NCBI GenBank assembly: GCA_035949375.1
Contig: DASZIG010000089.1
Coordinates: 1-64,000, forward strand
Direction: 5' to 3'
DNA from: Gp13-AA77 sp035949375
Lineage (GTDB): Bacteria; Acidobacteriota; Terriglobia; UBA7540
DNA length: 64,000 nt
Shown: one piece after another, positions 9,820 to 17,744 of the stretch
How positions within the stretch are numbered: the first letter of the stretch is position 1
Layout: each line of letters begins with the position of its first letter
Made by a program: the position numbers and the translations under genes
The notes under the pieces: generated by a model
Database searches by the model: none
Seen by the model: the letters and a program-made list of their open reading frames with translations, nothing else
What the model was told of the DNA's origin: nothing

Positions 9820-10222
9820 GAGCTAATCCTTCACCGAACAAGGCGACTGAGAATCGACCGGCCGCGAACAGGACGCCAAAAGCAAACCTCGTAGAACCCA
9901 TCAAACGGCCACGAAATCAGCTTCTTTTCGCGTGTTTTGCGTCATTTCCGTCCAAAAACCATGCCTTCGCAAGGGGTTAAGTCTTTTTCTATCAGCAACC
10001 TCTTGGCTTTGCGCACGTAACCACTTTATTTTTCAGCAACCTAGCGGCTTTCACGAAATATTGAAAACAGAAGCGCTTTGTTTTCAATGACCTATCGGCT
10101 TCGTTCGTAACGTTTTTGTTTTTTCGCGGAAAATCGACCCCGCTAGTGCGCTTTCAGCCCTCCAAAATCCCCCGAGGCACGGACCCACTTTCCGCAAATC
10201 GGCGTATCGTCTCACTGCTCCT
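9820..10222. promoter_or_regulatory. 403-bp AT-rich intergenic region with direct repeats
   Basis: No gene is seen. The part from about 9983 to 10115 is AT-rich against a GC-rich background. It holds three degenerate direct copies of a block whose core reads CAGCAACCTnnnGGCTT, beginning near 9993, 10034 and 10085 (the last as CAATGACCTATCGGCTT), each preceded by a T-rich run and followed by CGTAAC- or CACGAAA-like sequence. It lies between the adaptor stop and the ATPase start on the minus strand, so it may hold the ATPase promoter, an adaptor terminator or both. Confidence 0.45.
10061..10087. promoter_or_regulatory. 27-bp near-perfect palindrome
   Basis: The arms TTGAAAACA and TGTTTTCAA flank a centre that is itself self-complementary (AAGCGCTT with one extra G). 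It lies inside the AT-rich gap of the exporter operon. It could be an operator for a dimeric repressor or a transcription-attenuating hairpin; there is no direct evidence for either. Confidence 0.45.
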
Positions 10223-11794
10223 TTATGAAGACGAGGGTGGCGCGGCTTGTACCGGCGCGGTGTTATCGACGCGCACCTTGGTGTCGTTTTTGAGCGTTCT
10301 CAACACCTGGTAGCTTCCGGTCACGATTTCGTCTCCCGGTTGCAGGCCCTTGCTCACTTCGACGCTGGTCTCAGCCATGATCCCGGTTTCCACGGGCACA
10401 AACACAGCCTTACCGGCGCGCAGCACGAAGGCGCCCTGCACCTCTTCCTTAAGACGGTTCTGCTCCTGAGGCGAAAGCTGAGAAACCGGACGGCTTGCCG
10501 CGAGCGCCTTGCCCTTGCTATCCGTCTGGCTCGCCTCCAGCTCGCGACGGGTGCGGATGGTGAGCGCCTGGATGGGGATCGCGACTGCGTTCTGGCGCGT
10601 GGCGGTGGTAATTTTGGCCGTGCACGAGAGGCCGGGCCGGAGGTTCGAGGGAGGATTATCCACCGTGACCACGACCTTAAAGTCTTTGGCTTCTTGATTC
10701 GAGGTGCCGCTGGTCGAGCTGGTGGTGGTGGTCTGTCCGGTGGTGCTGCTCACGGCGCTCTGCCCGATCTCGGTCACTTTACCGGTGAAGGTCTTGTTGG
10801 GAATGGCGTCGATCGAGACCTGGGCCGACTGGCCCATCCTTACGTTCACGATATCGGTTTCATCCACCAGCACTTCGGCCGTGATAATCGACATGTCGGC
10901 CACTTGGAACAGCGCGGCGCCCGCGGCATTCTGAATACCCGTAACTACGTTTTCCCCGACCGTTACCGGGAGCGAGGTCACGATGCCGTCGATCGGCGAG
11001 TTATAGACCGTCTGGGCAAGCTGGTTCTGAAGCCCCGTCAATTGCGCCCTGTTCTGGGCGAGGCGCGCAGCCGCCATGTCGTGATTGAACTGGGCCTGCT
11101 GCAATTGAGCCTTGGCCTGCTCGACCGAGGCCTCGGCCGACCCTACGTTGGCCTTGGCCACCTGAAAATCGCTGAGCCGGGAATCGAAGTCCTGGCGGGA
11201 GAGCAGGTTATCCTTGAAAAGCTCCTGGCCGCGATCGAAAGCATCACTCGACTGCTTGAATTTGGCCTGAGCCTGTTGCAGATTCGCTTGCTGAAGGTTC
11301 AGGGTCGCCTTGGCGGAGTCGACGCTCGCTTGCGACGCCTGCAAGTCAGCCTGCTCGGTCTTAATGGCTGCCTGCTGCCCATCGACGCTGGCGGTCTGCT
11401 GGACGTCTTCCGTGCGCATCAGCAGTTGGCCCTTCTTGACCGTGTCGCCTTCCTTCACCGTGATCTCAACAATCCTGCCGAAGCTGTTGGAGGTCACGTT
11501 CACGAGATTGGCGTCCGGGGGCTTGATCTGGCCCGAGGCGGTGACAACCGAGGCCAGATCCTGCCGGCCCACCTTTCCGGTCTGAACCACCACCACACCG
11601 CGCTTGCTATAACTGATCCCGGCCACCACGAGCACCACGAGGAGGACGAGGCAGACGATCGCGAGGATTGCTTTGTTGCGGGGCTTCATACCCTTTTTTC
11701 CCCTTGGAGGCGGAGCCGCTCCCATCAACGAGCGCTCCGAAAGATCAATGCGTCCCACCGTCTGAGTCTCTTCCAACACCGTAGAGTTTGCCAT
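10223..11794 (-). CDS. Efflux periplasmic adaptor (HlyD/MacA family)
   Basis: A 523-residue membrane-fusion protein that would link the inner-membrane transporter to an outer-membrane channel. There is a cytoplasmic N-terminus and one membrane helix (about residues 42-62). A barrel-sandwich half follows, then a long Gln/Ala-rich coiled coil (about 110-250), the second lipoyl half (SPIDGIVTSLPVTVGENV) and beta-barrel domains. I start at 11794, where GGGAG stands about eight bases upstream; an in-frame start 21 codons earlier would add an Arg-rich stretch unlike the family. It is longer than MacA (about 370 residues), mainly through the coiled coil and a Ser/Thr-rich insert near residue 370. 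Confidence 0.9.
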   Translation of the reverse strand: MANSTVLEETQTVGRIDLSERSLMGAAPPPRGKKGMKPRNKAILAIVCLVLLVVLVVAGISYSKRGVVVVQTGKVGRQDLASVVTASGQIKPPDANLVNVTSNSFGRIVEITVKEGDTVKKGQLLMRTEDVQQTASVDGQQAAIKTEQADLQASQASVDSAKATLNLQQANLQQAQAKFKQSSDAFDRGQELFKDNLLSRQDFDSRLSDFQVAKANVGSAEASVEQAKAQLQQAQFNHDMAAARLAQNRAQLTGLQNQLAQTVYNSPIDGIVTSLPVTVGENVVTGIQNAAGAALFQVADMSIITAEVLVDETDIVNVRMGQSAQVSIDAIPNKTFTGKVTEIGQSAVSSTTGQTTTTSSTSGTSNQEAKDFKVVVTVDNPPSNLRPGLSCTAKITTATRQNAVAIPIQALTIRTRRELEASQTDSKGKALAASRPVSQLSPQEQNRLKEEVQGAFVLRAGKAVFVPVETGIMAETSVEVSKGLQPGDEIVTGSYQVLRTLKNDTKVRVDNTAPVQAAPPSSS

Positions 11795-12307
11795 GGCATC
11801 CACTCCCTGGACGGCTCGCCGCCGGCGCACGCCGGTCAGGCGTACCCCAAGCTGCAACCCTTTTAGACGTCGATTGTGCGCCGTCTAGTAATACGTTCGA
11901 CACCACGGAAAAGTTCCAGGGCCGAAAAAAGTTGGATTCAGCCAGTTACCCCGCGCGGAGGATCTCCGGAACGGGTTATGATAGTGCGGGGATTCCGCGA
12001 GCGGCCTCCGGCGCCAGGCGCTGGATCCTGCAATATCGGTGACCGTAAGGGTCATTATACCGCGTTGCAGGCCCTTTAACGAAGCCAAATCCGCGTGCGG
12101 CAGTGCCACAATTTTGGATGTGGGGGGCGGGTTGGGCCGCAGGTGAGGACGCCGGCCCTGCGGTGGCTGCATTTTCGGGGTCAACCTTCAACCCCGGTCG
12201 CGCATCTGATGCAAGGTCGGGTGAGAAGGTCGCGGCAGAAGATCGGGGCTACCTTGACTTTTCGCGGCTTGAAAAATAACATCTCAGGTAAGCGGGCTTC
12301 GGTGCGT
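11795..12307. other. 513-bp divergent intergenic region
   Basis: This separates the minus-strand adaptor from the plus-strand GWxTD gene. I see a good plus-strand promoter near its right end (annotated separately). There is a short inverted repeat TGACC-GTAAG-GGTCA at about 12040-12054 next to a minus-strand TATAAT (12054-12059), and an inverted repeat TAGACG...CGTCTA near 11866-11886. No convincing gene is present; the in-frame extension of the downstream gene through this region is low-quality sequence. Confidence 0.4.
12254..12282 (+). promoter_or_regulatory. Sigma70-like promoter for the GWxTD gene
   Basis: TTGACT at 12254-12259, a 17-bp spacer and TAACAT at 12277-12282. The expected transcript start is near 12289, giving a leader of about 20 bases before the ATG at 12308. 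This also supports that ATG over the longer upstream reading frame. Confidence 0.55.
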
Positions 12308-13954
12308 ATGAAGTCGGAGCTTCCCAAATCCCGGTATCGTGATGGAGGAACGCTGCTCGCGCTCGCGGCCGCAGTGACGCTCCTTGGTTTCTGCGCAGTC
12401 ACGTCCCGCGTCTTCGCCGGCCCCCAAAAGCAAACCAAAGAAGAAAAGAAGCGCCAGAAGGAGCTTGAGAAAGAGGAAATCAGCCCCTACAAGAAGTGGA
12501 TTGATGAGGAAGTGCCTTACATCATCACCGATCAGGAGCGGGCGGCCTTCAAGAAGCTCAGCACGGACGATGAGCGGGAATCCTTCATTGAGAATTTCTG
12601 GGAGCGGCGCAATCCCAACCCCGGTAATCCCGAGAACGAGTTCAAAGAGGAATACTACCGTCGCATCGCTTACACCAACGAGCACTTCGCCTCCGGCATT
12701 CCGGGCTGGAAGACGGACCGCGGCCGCATCTATATCATGTACGGGCCGCCCAACGAAATCGACAATCACGACAGCGGCGGCACCTATGAGCGCCCTGCCT
12801 CTGAAGGCGGGGGCGAAACGTCCACCTTCCCGTTCGAGGACTGGACCTACAACTACATCGACGGGGTCGGGAACAACGTCAACCTGGAGTTCGTCGACCC
12901 CACCATGAGCGGTGAGTTCCATCTCACCATGGACCCCGGAGAAAAGGACGCTCTGCTGCACGTTCCCGGCGCCGGCCTGACGATGCTCGAGTCCATGGGG
13001 ATGGCCTCCAAGACCGATCGCTTCACGCGAACGGACGGAATGACCATCGGCCAGCCGCTCGGCGGCTTACCGGAGAGCATGGAGGAGTTTACGCGGCTGG
13101 ATACCTTCGCCAAGATCTTCCAGCCTCCGAAGGTCGGGTTTGACGACCTCAAGGCTTCGGTATCGCACAAGATCAAGTCTCAGACTCTTCCGTTTCACGT
13201 GCGGACGGATTTCGTTCGCATCACGGCTGACGCCGTGCTGACGCCCATTACGATTCAGGTGGAGAACAAAGACCTGCAATTCCAGAACAAGGACGGCATC
13301 ATGCACGCGTCGCTCGACGTCTACGGGCAACTCAGCACGCCGAGCGGCCGCGTGGCCACCACCTTCGAGCAGGGCGTGGCCGTCGACATGCCGGAACACG
13401 ATTTTCAGAATCTCGGAGGACGCAAAGAGGTTTACCAGAGGGCCCTTCCCCTCAAGCCCGGTTTGTACAAGCTGAGCCTGGTGCTCAAAGACGAGAACAG
13501 CGGCAACATGGGCTTCCTGGACGAGGGAATCCGGGTGCCGCGTTACGACGACGACAAGCTCTCGAGCAGCTCCCTGATCCTGGCCGATCTCATCCAGCAG
13601 GTTCCCACCACGCAGGTGGGCACCGGGATGTTCGTGATCGGCAGCACGAAAGTGCGTCCCAGCGTGCAGAAGATATTCAATCGCGAGCAGAATCTGGGGA
13701 TTTACATGCAGGTCTACAACCTGACCCAGGATCCGGTCACGCATAAGCCGTCTGCGGATATTGCCTATTCGCTCGTGAAAGACGGGAAGTCGCTCTATTC
13801 AAAATCCGAGCAGGCCCAGACGGCACAGGTGACGATCTCAAAGACGCTCCCGCTCCGGACGCTCGCGCCGGGCGAGTACACGCTCGAAGTCAAGGTAACG
13901 GACAACGTCAGCAAGCAATCGGTAACAGAGCCGGCGGTGTTTCAGATAGAGTAA
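12308..13954 (+). CDS. GWxTD domain-containing exported protein
   Basis: A 548-residue protein of the GWxTD family, named for the motif seen here as GWKTDRGRIYIMYGPP (about residue 133). The N-terminus is a signal peptide (helix about 12-35 ending near VFAGPQ), followed by a Lys/Glu-rich helix. The first 250 residues hold the GWxTD domain, the rest beta-rich repeats. The family is common in Acidobacteriota and other soil bacteria; its biochemical role is unknown. The reading frame stays open 71 codons upstream, but the promoter position and signal peptide favour 12308. A beta-barrel-like gene follows after 4 bp. Confidence 0.88.
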   Translation: MKSELPKSRYRDGGTLLALAAAVTLLGFCAVTSRVFAGPQKQTKEEKKRQKELEKEEISPYKKWIDEEVPYIITDQERAAFKKLSTDDERESFIENFWERRNPNPGNPENEFKEEYYRRIAYTNEHFASGIPGWKTDRGRIYIMYGPPNEIDNHDSGGTYERPASEGGGETSTFPFEDWTYNYIDGVGNNVNLEFVDPTMSGEFHLTMDPGEKDALLHVPGAGLTMLESMGMASKTDRFTRTDGMTIGQPLGGLPESMEEFTRLDTFAKIFQPPKVGFDDLKASVSHKIKSQTLPFHVRTDFVRITADAVLTPITIQVENKDLQFQNKDGIMHASLDVYGQLSTPSGRVATTFEQGVAVDMPEHDFQNLGGRKEVYQRALPLKPGLYKLSLVLKDENSGNMGFLDEGIRVPRYDDDKLSSSSLILADLIQQVPTTQVGTGMFVIGSTKVRPSVQKIFNREQNLGIYMQVYNLTQDPVTHKPSADIAYSLVKDGKSLYSKSEQAQTAQVTISKTLPLRTLAPGEYTLEVKVTDNVSKQSVTEPAVFQIE

Positions 13955-13958
13955 GAGG

Positions 13959-15749
13959 ATGAACCGCGGGGGTCTTCAAGCCCCGCGACTTTGCGTTGGA
14001 CCCATGGAACTGGTTCTCTCACGCGCGCAGCGCTCCGGCCTTCTGGCGGGGTTCGCGCTGGCGGTCCTTGTGACCGCTGCCGCGGGCCCGGCGGCGGAGA
14101 ATCCCGCCTCTGGCCGCGTCGAGGGCATGGTCACCGATCGCCAGGGCGTTCCGCTGACCGAGGCCACGGTGGTGATCGTGGGACCGGGAATCACGCGACG
14201 CGTGGAGCGTGTGCTGACCGATGCCCATGGGCGGTTCAGCGCCGGCGATCTGCTGCCGGGCCGGTATTCGTTGCGGGTCGCGAGCACGCGTTTCGAGCGC
14301 GACGGCATCGAGGTGCGCGCGGGCCAGGTTTCCCAGCTCAGCCTGATTTTGAGTGGCCTGCTTCCGCAAGTGACGCGGTCGCCAGCGGGTGCGGTCCACT
14401 CCGACGACGACTGGAAGTGGGTGCTGCGCAGCGCGTCCTCGGTGCGCCCTGTTCTGCGCTACCACGCCGCCGGCTCCGATAACTCCAGCCTGCCGCTCGA
14501 TCCCAGTCAGAAGCTGGTGGCCATGATGCCGGACGCGGCGGGCGCGGATGCCCTCAGTGATCAGGTGGACCTGGGCGACGTTCTGGCCTACTGGCGGCCT
14601 CTTTCGCCGGGCACGGATGTGCTGGTGGCGAGCGCTTTTGCCGGTCAGGGAGTCTCAACCTCCTCCGTCGTGACGTCCTTCCGCCGGAAGGCCGCCGACG
14701 GGGCTCCTCAGGAACTCACCCTGGTGTTTCATGAGTTGAGTTTCGACAACAATGGCGCGCAAGCGGTCGCGCCGGCGGCTCCGGCAAGCCTGCTGAACGC
14801 CCACGGCATGACGCTTGAATACGAGCAGACGCGCCAGATCACGAGTGAGCTGAAACTCACCAGCGGTTTTGAGGTCAATTACCTGGAGGCCTTTCGCGAC
14901 GCCGTGGTGCTGATGCCTCGCGCTGAGCTCGAGTACGCTCTCGGTCCCCGAAGCAGCATCAAGGTGAGTTACGGTGACGCCCCTGCGCCCACCGATGGCA
15001 CGCTCGCTCAAACGGTGGACGAGCTCAACGCCTTCCCGCGGGTGAGCATGCGTAACGACAAGCCGCGCCTGGAAGCGGCGCGCCATACCCAGGTGGCCTA
15101 CTCCCGGCGTCTCACGCGCAAGACCCAGGTTCAAGTCGCGGCGTACCATGACGGATTCAGCAACGCCGTGGTTCGCGGATTCGGGCCGGCCGCCGCCTGG
15201 AGTTCCTGGGCCGCCGCCGGCGACGTGCTGCCCAACGCCGCGAGCAACGGCGTCAACTTGAACGCGGGCGGCTACGGGTCCACCGGGCTGCGCGTTTCGG
15301 TTTCGCAAACGCTCACCCGGAATCTACAGGCGGGCGCGGACTATTCGAGGGGTGATGCCCTGGCTGTGCTCGAGGCCGCCGCCCACGGCGCCGGTACCCC
15401 CGTCATCGGTCCGCGCGCTTCGCAGATGGCTGTCGCGAAACTAGTCGCCGAACTCCCCGAAACCAAGACCCAGGTGGTGGCCTCGTACGGCTGGGTGGAC
15501 CGAGGAAACGTGACCACGGTCGATCCTTACGGGCTCGTCGACCTCAACGTGGCGCCCTACGCCGGCGTCCAGATCCGCCAGCCCCTGCCGCGCATCAGCT
15601 TCCTCGGCGGCGCCCACATCCAGGCTGTGGCCGATTTTCGCAACCTCGACGGCGAAGGCTACGTGCGTGTGGCCGGCGCCGACGGCAAGCCGGTCATCCT
15701 TACGCCCGCCTACCGCAGCTTCTGCGGCGGGTTCTCCGTCCAGTTTTGA
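13959..15749 (+). CDS. Carboxypeptidase-regulatory-like / outer-membrane beta-barrel protein
   Basis: 596 residues. After an N-terminal signal helix (about 25-45) comes a carboxypeptidase-regulatory-like fold (about 50-130; VEGMVTDRQGVPLTEATVVI is the diagnostic strand-turn-strand). The remainder is beta-rich with alternating polar and nonpolar residues and ends in Phe (GFSVQF), as outer-membrane barrels do. It resembles a TonB-dependent transporter without a recognisable plug. The start is uncertain: 13959 lies 4 bp after the previous stop, while an ATG at 14004 would put the signal peptide right at the N-terminus. It is probably cotranscribed with the GWxTD gene. Confidence 0.7.
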   Translation: MNRGGLQAPRLCVGPMELVLSRAQRSGLLAGFALAVLVTAAAGPAAENPASGRVEGMVTDRQGVPLTEATVVIVGPGITRRVERVLTDAHGRFSAGDLLPGRYSLRVASTRFERDGIEVRAGQVSQLSLILSGLLPQVTRSPAGAVHSDDDWKWVLRSASSVRPVLRYHAAGSDNSSLPLDPSQKLVAMMPDAAGADALSDQVDLGDVLAYWRPLSPGTDVLVASAFAGQGVSTSSVVTSFRRKAADGAPQELTLVFHELSFDNNGAQAVAPAAPASLLNAHGMTLEYEQTRQITSELKLTSGFEVNYLEAFRDAVVLMPRAELEYALGPRSSIKVSYGDAPAPTDGTLAQTVDELNAFPRVSMRNDKPRLEAARHTQVAYSRRLTRKTQVQVAAYHDGFSNAVVRGFGPAAAWSSWAAAGDVLPNAASNGVNLNAGGYGSTGLRVSVSQTLTRNLQAGADYSRGDALAVLEAAAHGAGTPVIGPRASQMAVAKLVAELPETKTQVVASYGWVDRGNVTTVDPYGLVDLNVAPYAGVQIRQPLPRISFLGGAHIQAVADFRNLDGEGYVRVAGADGKPVILTPAYRSFCGGFSVQF

Positions 15750-15797
15750 TCCAAAGAATTCCGGTAGTTGTTGTTGGTGTGAGTCAAGGCGTAAGCT

Positions 15798-17744
15798 GTG
15801 CTTCGGACCGTAATCGACAACGGAGTTTCTGTCTTACGTTCCGCGCTCCTTACCGGCTTCCTGCTGGCCGGTAGCGGCTTATGGGCCCAAAATACGCGCC
15901 CCGCAGTGCCGGTGATTCTCGTCTCTGTGGATACGCTTCGCGCAGACCACCTTAGTTGCTACGGCTACCGCAACGCCCGGACACCCTCAATCGACTCTCT
16001 CACCGCGAACGGCACGTTATTCTTCCAGACCAGCTCCCAGATACCCATCACGCTGCCGTCGCACTTGTCGCTTTTGACTTCGACTTATCCCTTTGCAAAC
16101 GGGATCAGGGAGAACGGCGAGCGCGTTCCCTCCGGCGCGGTGACGCTGGCGGAGGTGCTGCGGTCACACGGCTACTCGACGGCGGCGTTCATCGGGGGCT
16201 ATTTCCTGGCGCGCGATTTCGGGCTCGATCAAGGGTTCGATTTTTATGACAGCCCTTTTGGCGATCAGTCCAAGGCTGCGGACGCCGTCGCTCTGAAGCG
16301 TCCCGCGGCCGACGTTCTTGCCGCCGCCCGCAAGTGGCTCGCCGGCCGCGGCAGCGCGTCCGATGCGCCGTTTTTTCTCTTTGTCCACCTTTTCGATCTT
16401 CACCATCCTTACAACGAGCCGGAGAGCTTTCGGGCTCAGTATCCCGCAAGCGAATACGACGCGGAGCTTGCCTACACCGACAGTATGCTCGGCGAGTTCT
16501 GGCAGTTCCTCAAGAATCAAGGGCTTTTTTTGCGCAGCCTGATCGTGCTGATTTCAGACCACGGGGAAAGTCTGGGAGAGCACGGTGAGAGCACGCACGG
16601 CTATTTCATCTATCAGAGTACATTGCGCGTTCCGCTCATCATTCACTGGCCCGAGGGGGCCCGCTGGCCGGACGGGGCTCCGCCTGTGCCGGCCCATATT
16701 GACGAGCCCGTTGGACTCATCGACGTAGCGCCCACGATCGTGCAATTTCTGGGTCTGCCGCAGCCCGGGTCATTTCAAGGAGAAAGCCTGCTCGGGTTGC
16801 TGAGCGCCGGCGGCTCGCCTTTGCCGCGGGAAGTGTACAGCGAGAGTTTCTACGCGCACGATAAGTTTGGTTGGGCGCCCCAGAGCGCGTTGCGAACCGG
16901 CGACTTCAAATACGTCGATGCCCCCGAGGCCGAGCTTTATGACCTGGCCCGCGATCCCGGCGAAGAGCACAATTTGATTTCCGGCCACCCTGCCGTGGCG
17001 CAATCCCTGCACGAACGGCTTGTGGAACTGCGAACGCGTTTCGCGGGCGCAAGCTCCGGCGTGCCCGCCCAGGCCGAGATCAGCCCCGAGACTCTTTCGA
17101 ACCTGCACGCGCTCGGTTATCTCGGTTTCAGCGCCGCCTACGCCGGCCGGGATACGACCGGTCCTGATCCCAAGACTCGCCTCGCTGAATACCGGCAGTA
17201 CCTGAGCGCCCTGGAACTCAGCCAAACCGGCCATGTCACCGAGGCCGCCGCGATCTTTCGTGAGGTTCTGGACGAGGACGATCAGAATCTACCCGCGCAC
17301 GATGATCTCGCGGACTGCTACTTCCAGCTCCGCCGCTTCTTCGACGCTGAAAAGGAACTGCGCGCCTCCCTCGCGCTCGATCCTCATGACGTGCAGGCCG
17401 AGGAGTTGCTCGGCAGCCTCTGGCTTGAAGTAGGAGATAAACCGCGGGCGCGCGCCGAGTTTCAGCGTCTGCTTGCCTTTGCGCCGGGGGACTACGCGGC
17501 TCACTTCGGCCTCGGACTCATCGATGAAGACGCCGGACACTTCGATGACGCTCTCCGCGATTTCCAAGCGGCCCTCCAACTGCGGCCTGGTTCCGCCGAC
17601 GCGCATGACCGCCTCGGCGAGACTTACGTCAAGAAAGGCGACTACGGCTCCGCGGCGCGCGAGTTTCGACAGGCCCTCGATCTCAATCCGGGACTTTCGG
17701 CCGCCCGGGATTCCTTACGCAGACTCGGTGTGAACGAGAGATGA
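15798..17744 (+). CDS. Sulfatase/alkaline-phosphatase-fold protein with TPR tail
   Basis: 648 residues starting with GTG. There is a signal peptide (about 10-30), then an alkaline-phosphatase-superfamily hydrolase domain (about 38-430) with metal ligands in VDTLRADH (D45) and DHGESLGEHGE. The sulfatase nucleophile position (C/S-x-P-S-R) reads T85-L-P-S-H. It therefore cannot form formylglycine, and resembles Thr-nucleophile phosphotransferases such as phosphoethanolamine or phosphoglycerol transferases. The last 180 residues are TPR repeats. It overlaps the next gene, a paralogue, by ATGA. It probably acts in the periplasm on a phosphate or sulfate ester; the substrate is unknown. Confidence 0.85.
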   Translation: MLRTVIDNGVSVLRSALLTGFLLAGSGLWAQNTRPAVPVILVSVDTLRADHLSCYGYRNARTPSIDSLTANGTLFFQTSSQIPITLPSHLSLLTSTYPFANGIRENGERVPSGAVTLAEVLRSHGYSTAAFIGGYFLARDFGLDQGFDFYDSPFGDQSKAADAVALKRPAADVLAAARKWLAGRGSASDAPFFLFVHLFDLHHPYNEPESFRAQYPASEYDAELAYTDSMLGEFWQFLKNQGLFLRSLIVLISDHGESLGEHGESTHGYFIYQSTLRVPLIIHWPEGARWPDGAPPVPAHIDEPVGLIDVAPTIVQFLGLPQPGSFQGESLLGLLSAGGSPLPREVYSESFYAHDKFGWAPQSALRTGDFKYVDAPEAELYDLARDPGEEHNLISGHPAVAQSLHERLVELRTRFAGASSGVPAQAEISPETLSNLHALGYLGFSAAYAGRDTTGPDPKTRLAEYRQYLSALELSQTGHVTEAAAIFREVLDEDDQNLPAHDDLADCYFQLRRFFDAEKELRASLALDPHDVQAEELLGSLWLEVGDKPRARAEFQRLLAFAPGDYAAHFGLGLIDEDAGHFDDALRDFQAALQLRPGSADAHDRLGETYVKKGDYGSAAREFRQALDLNPGLSAARDSLRRLGVNER

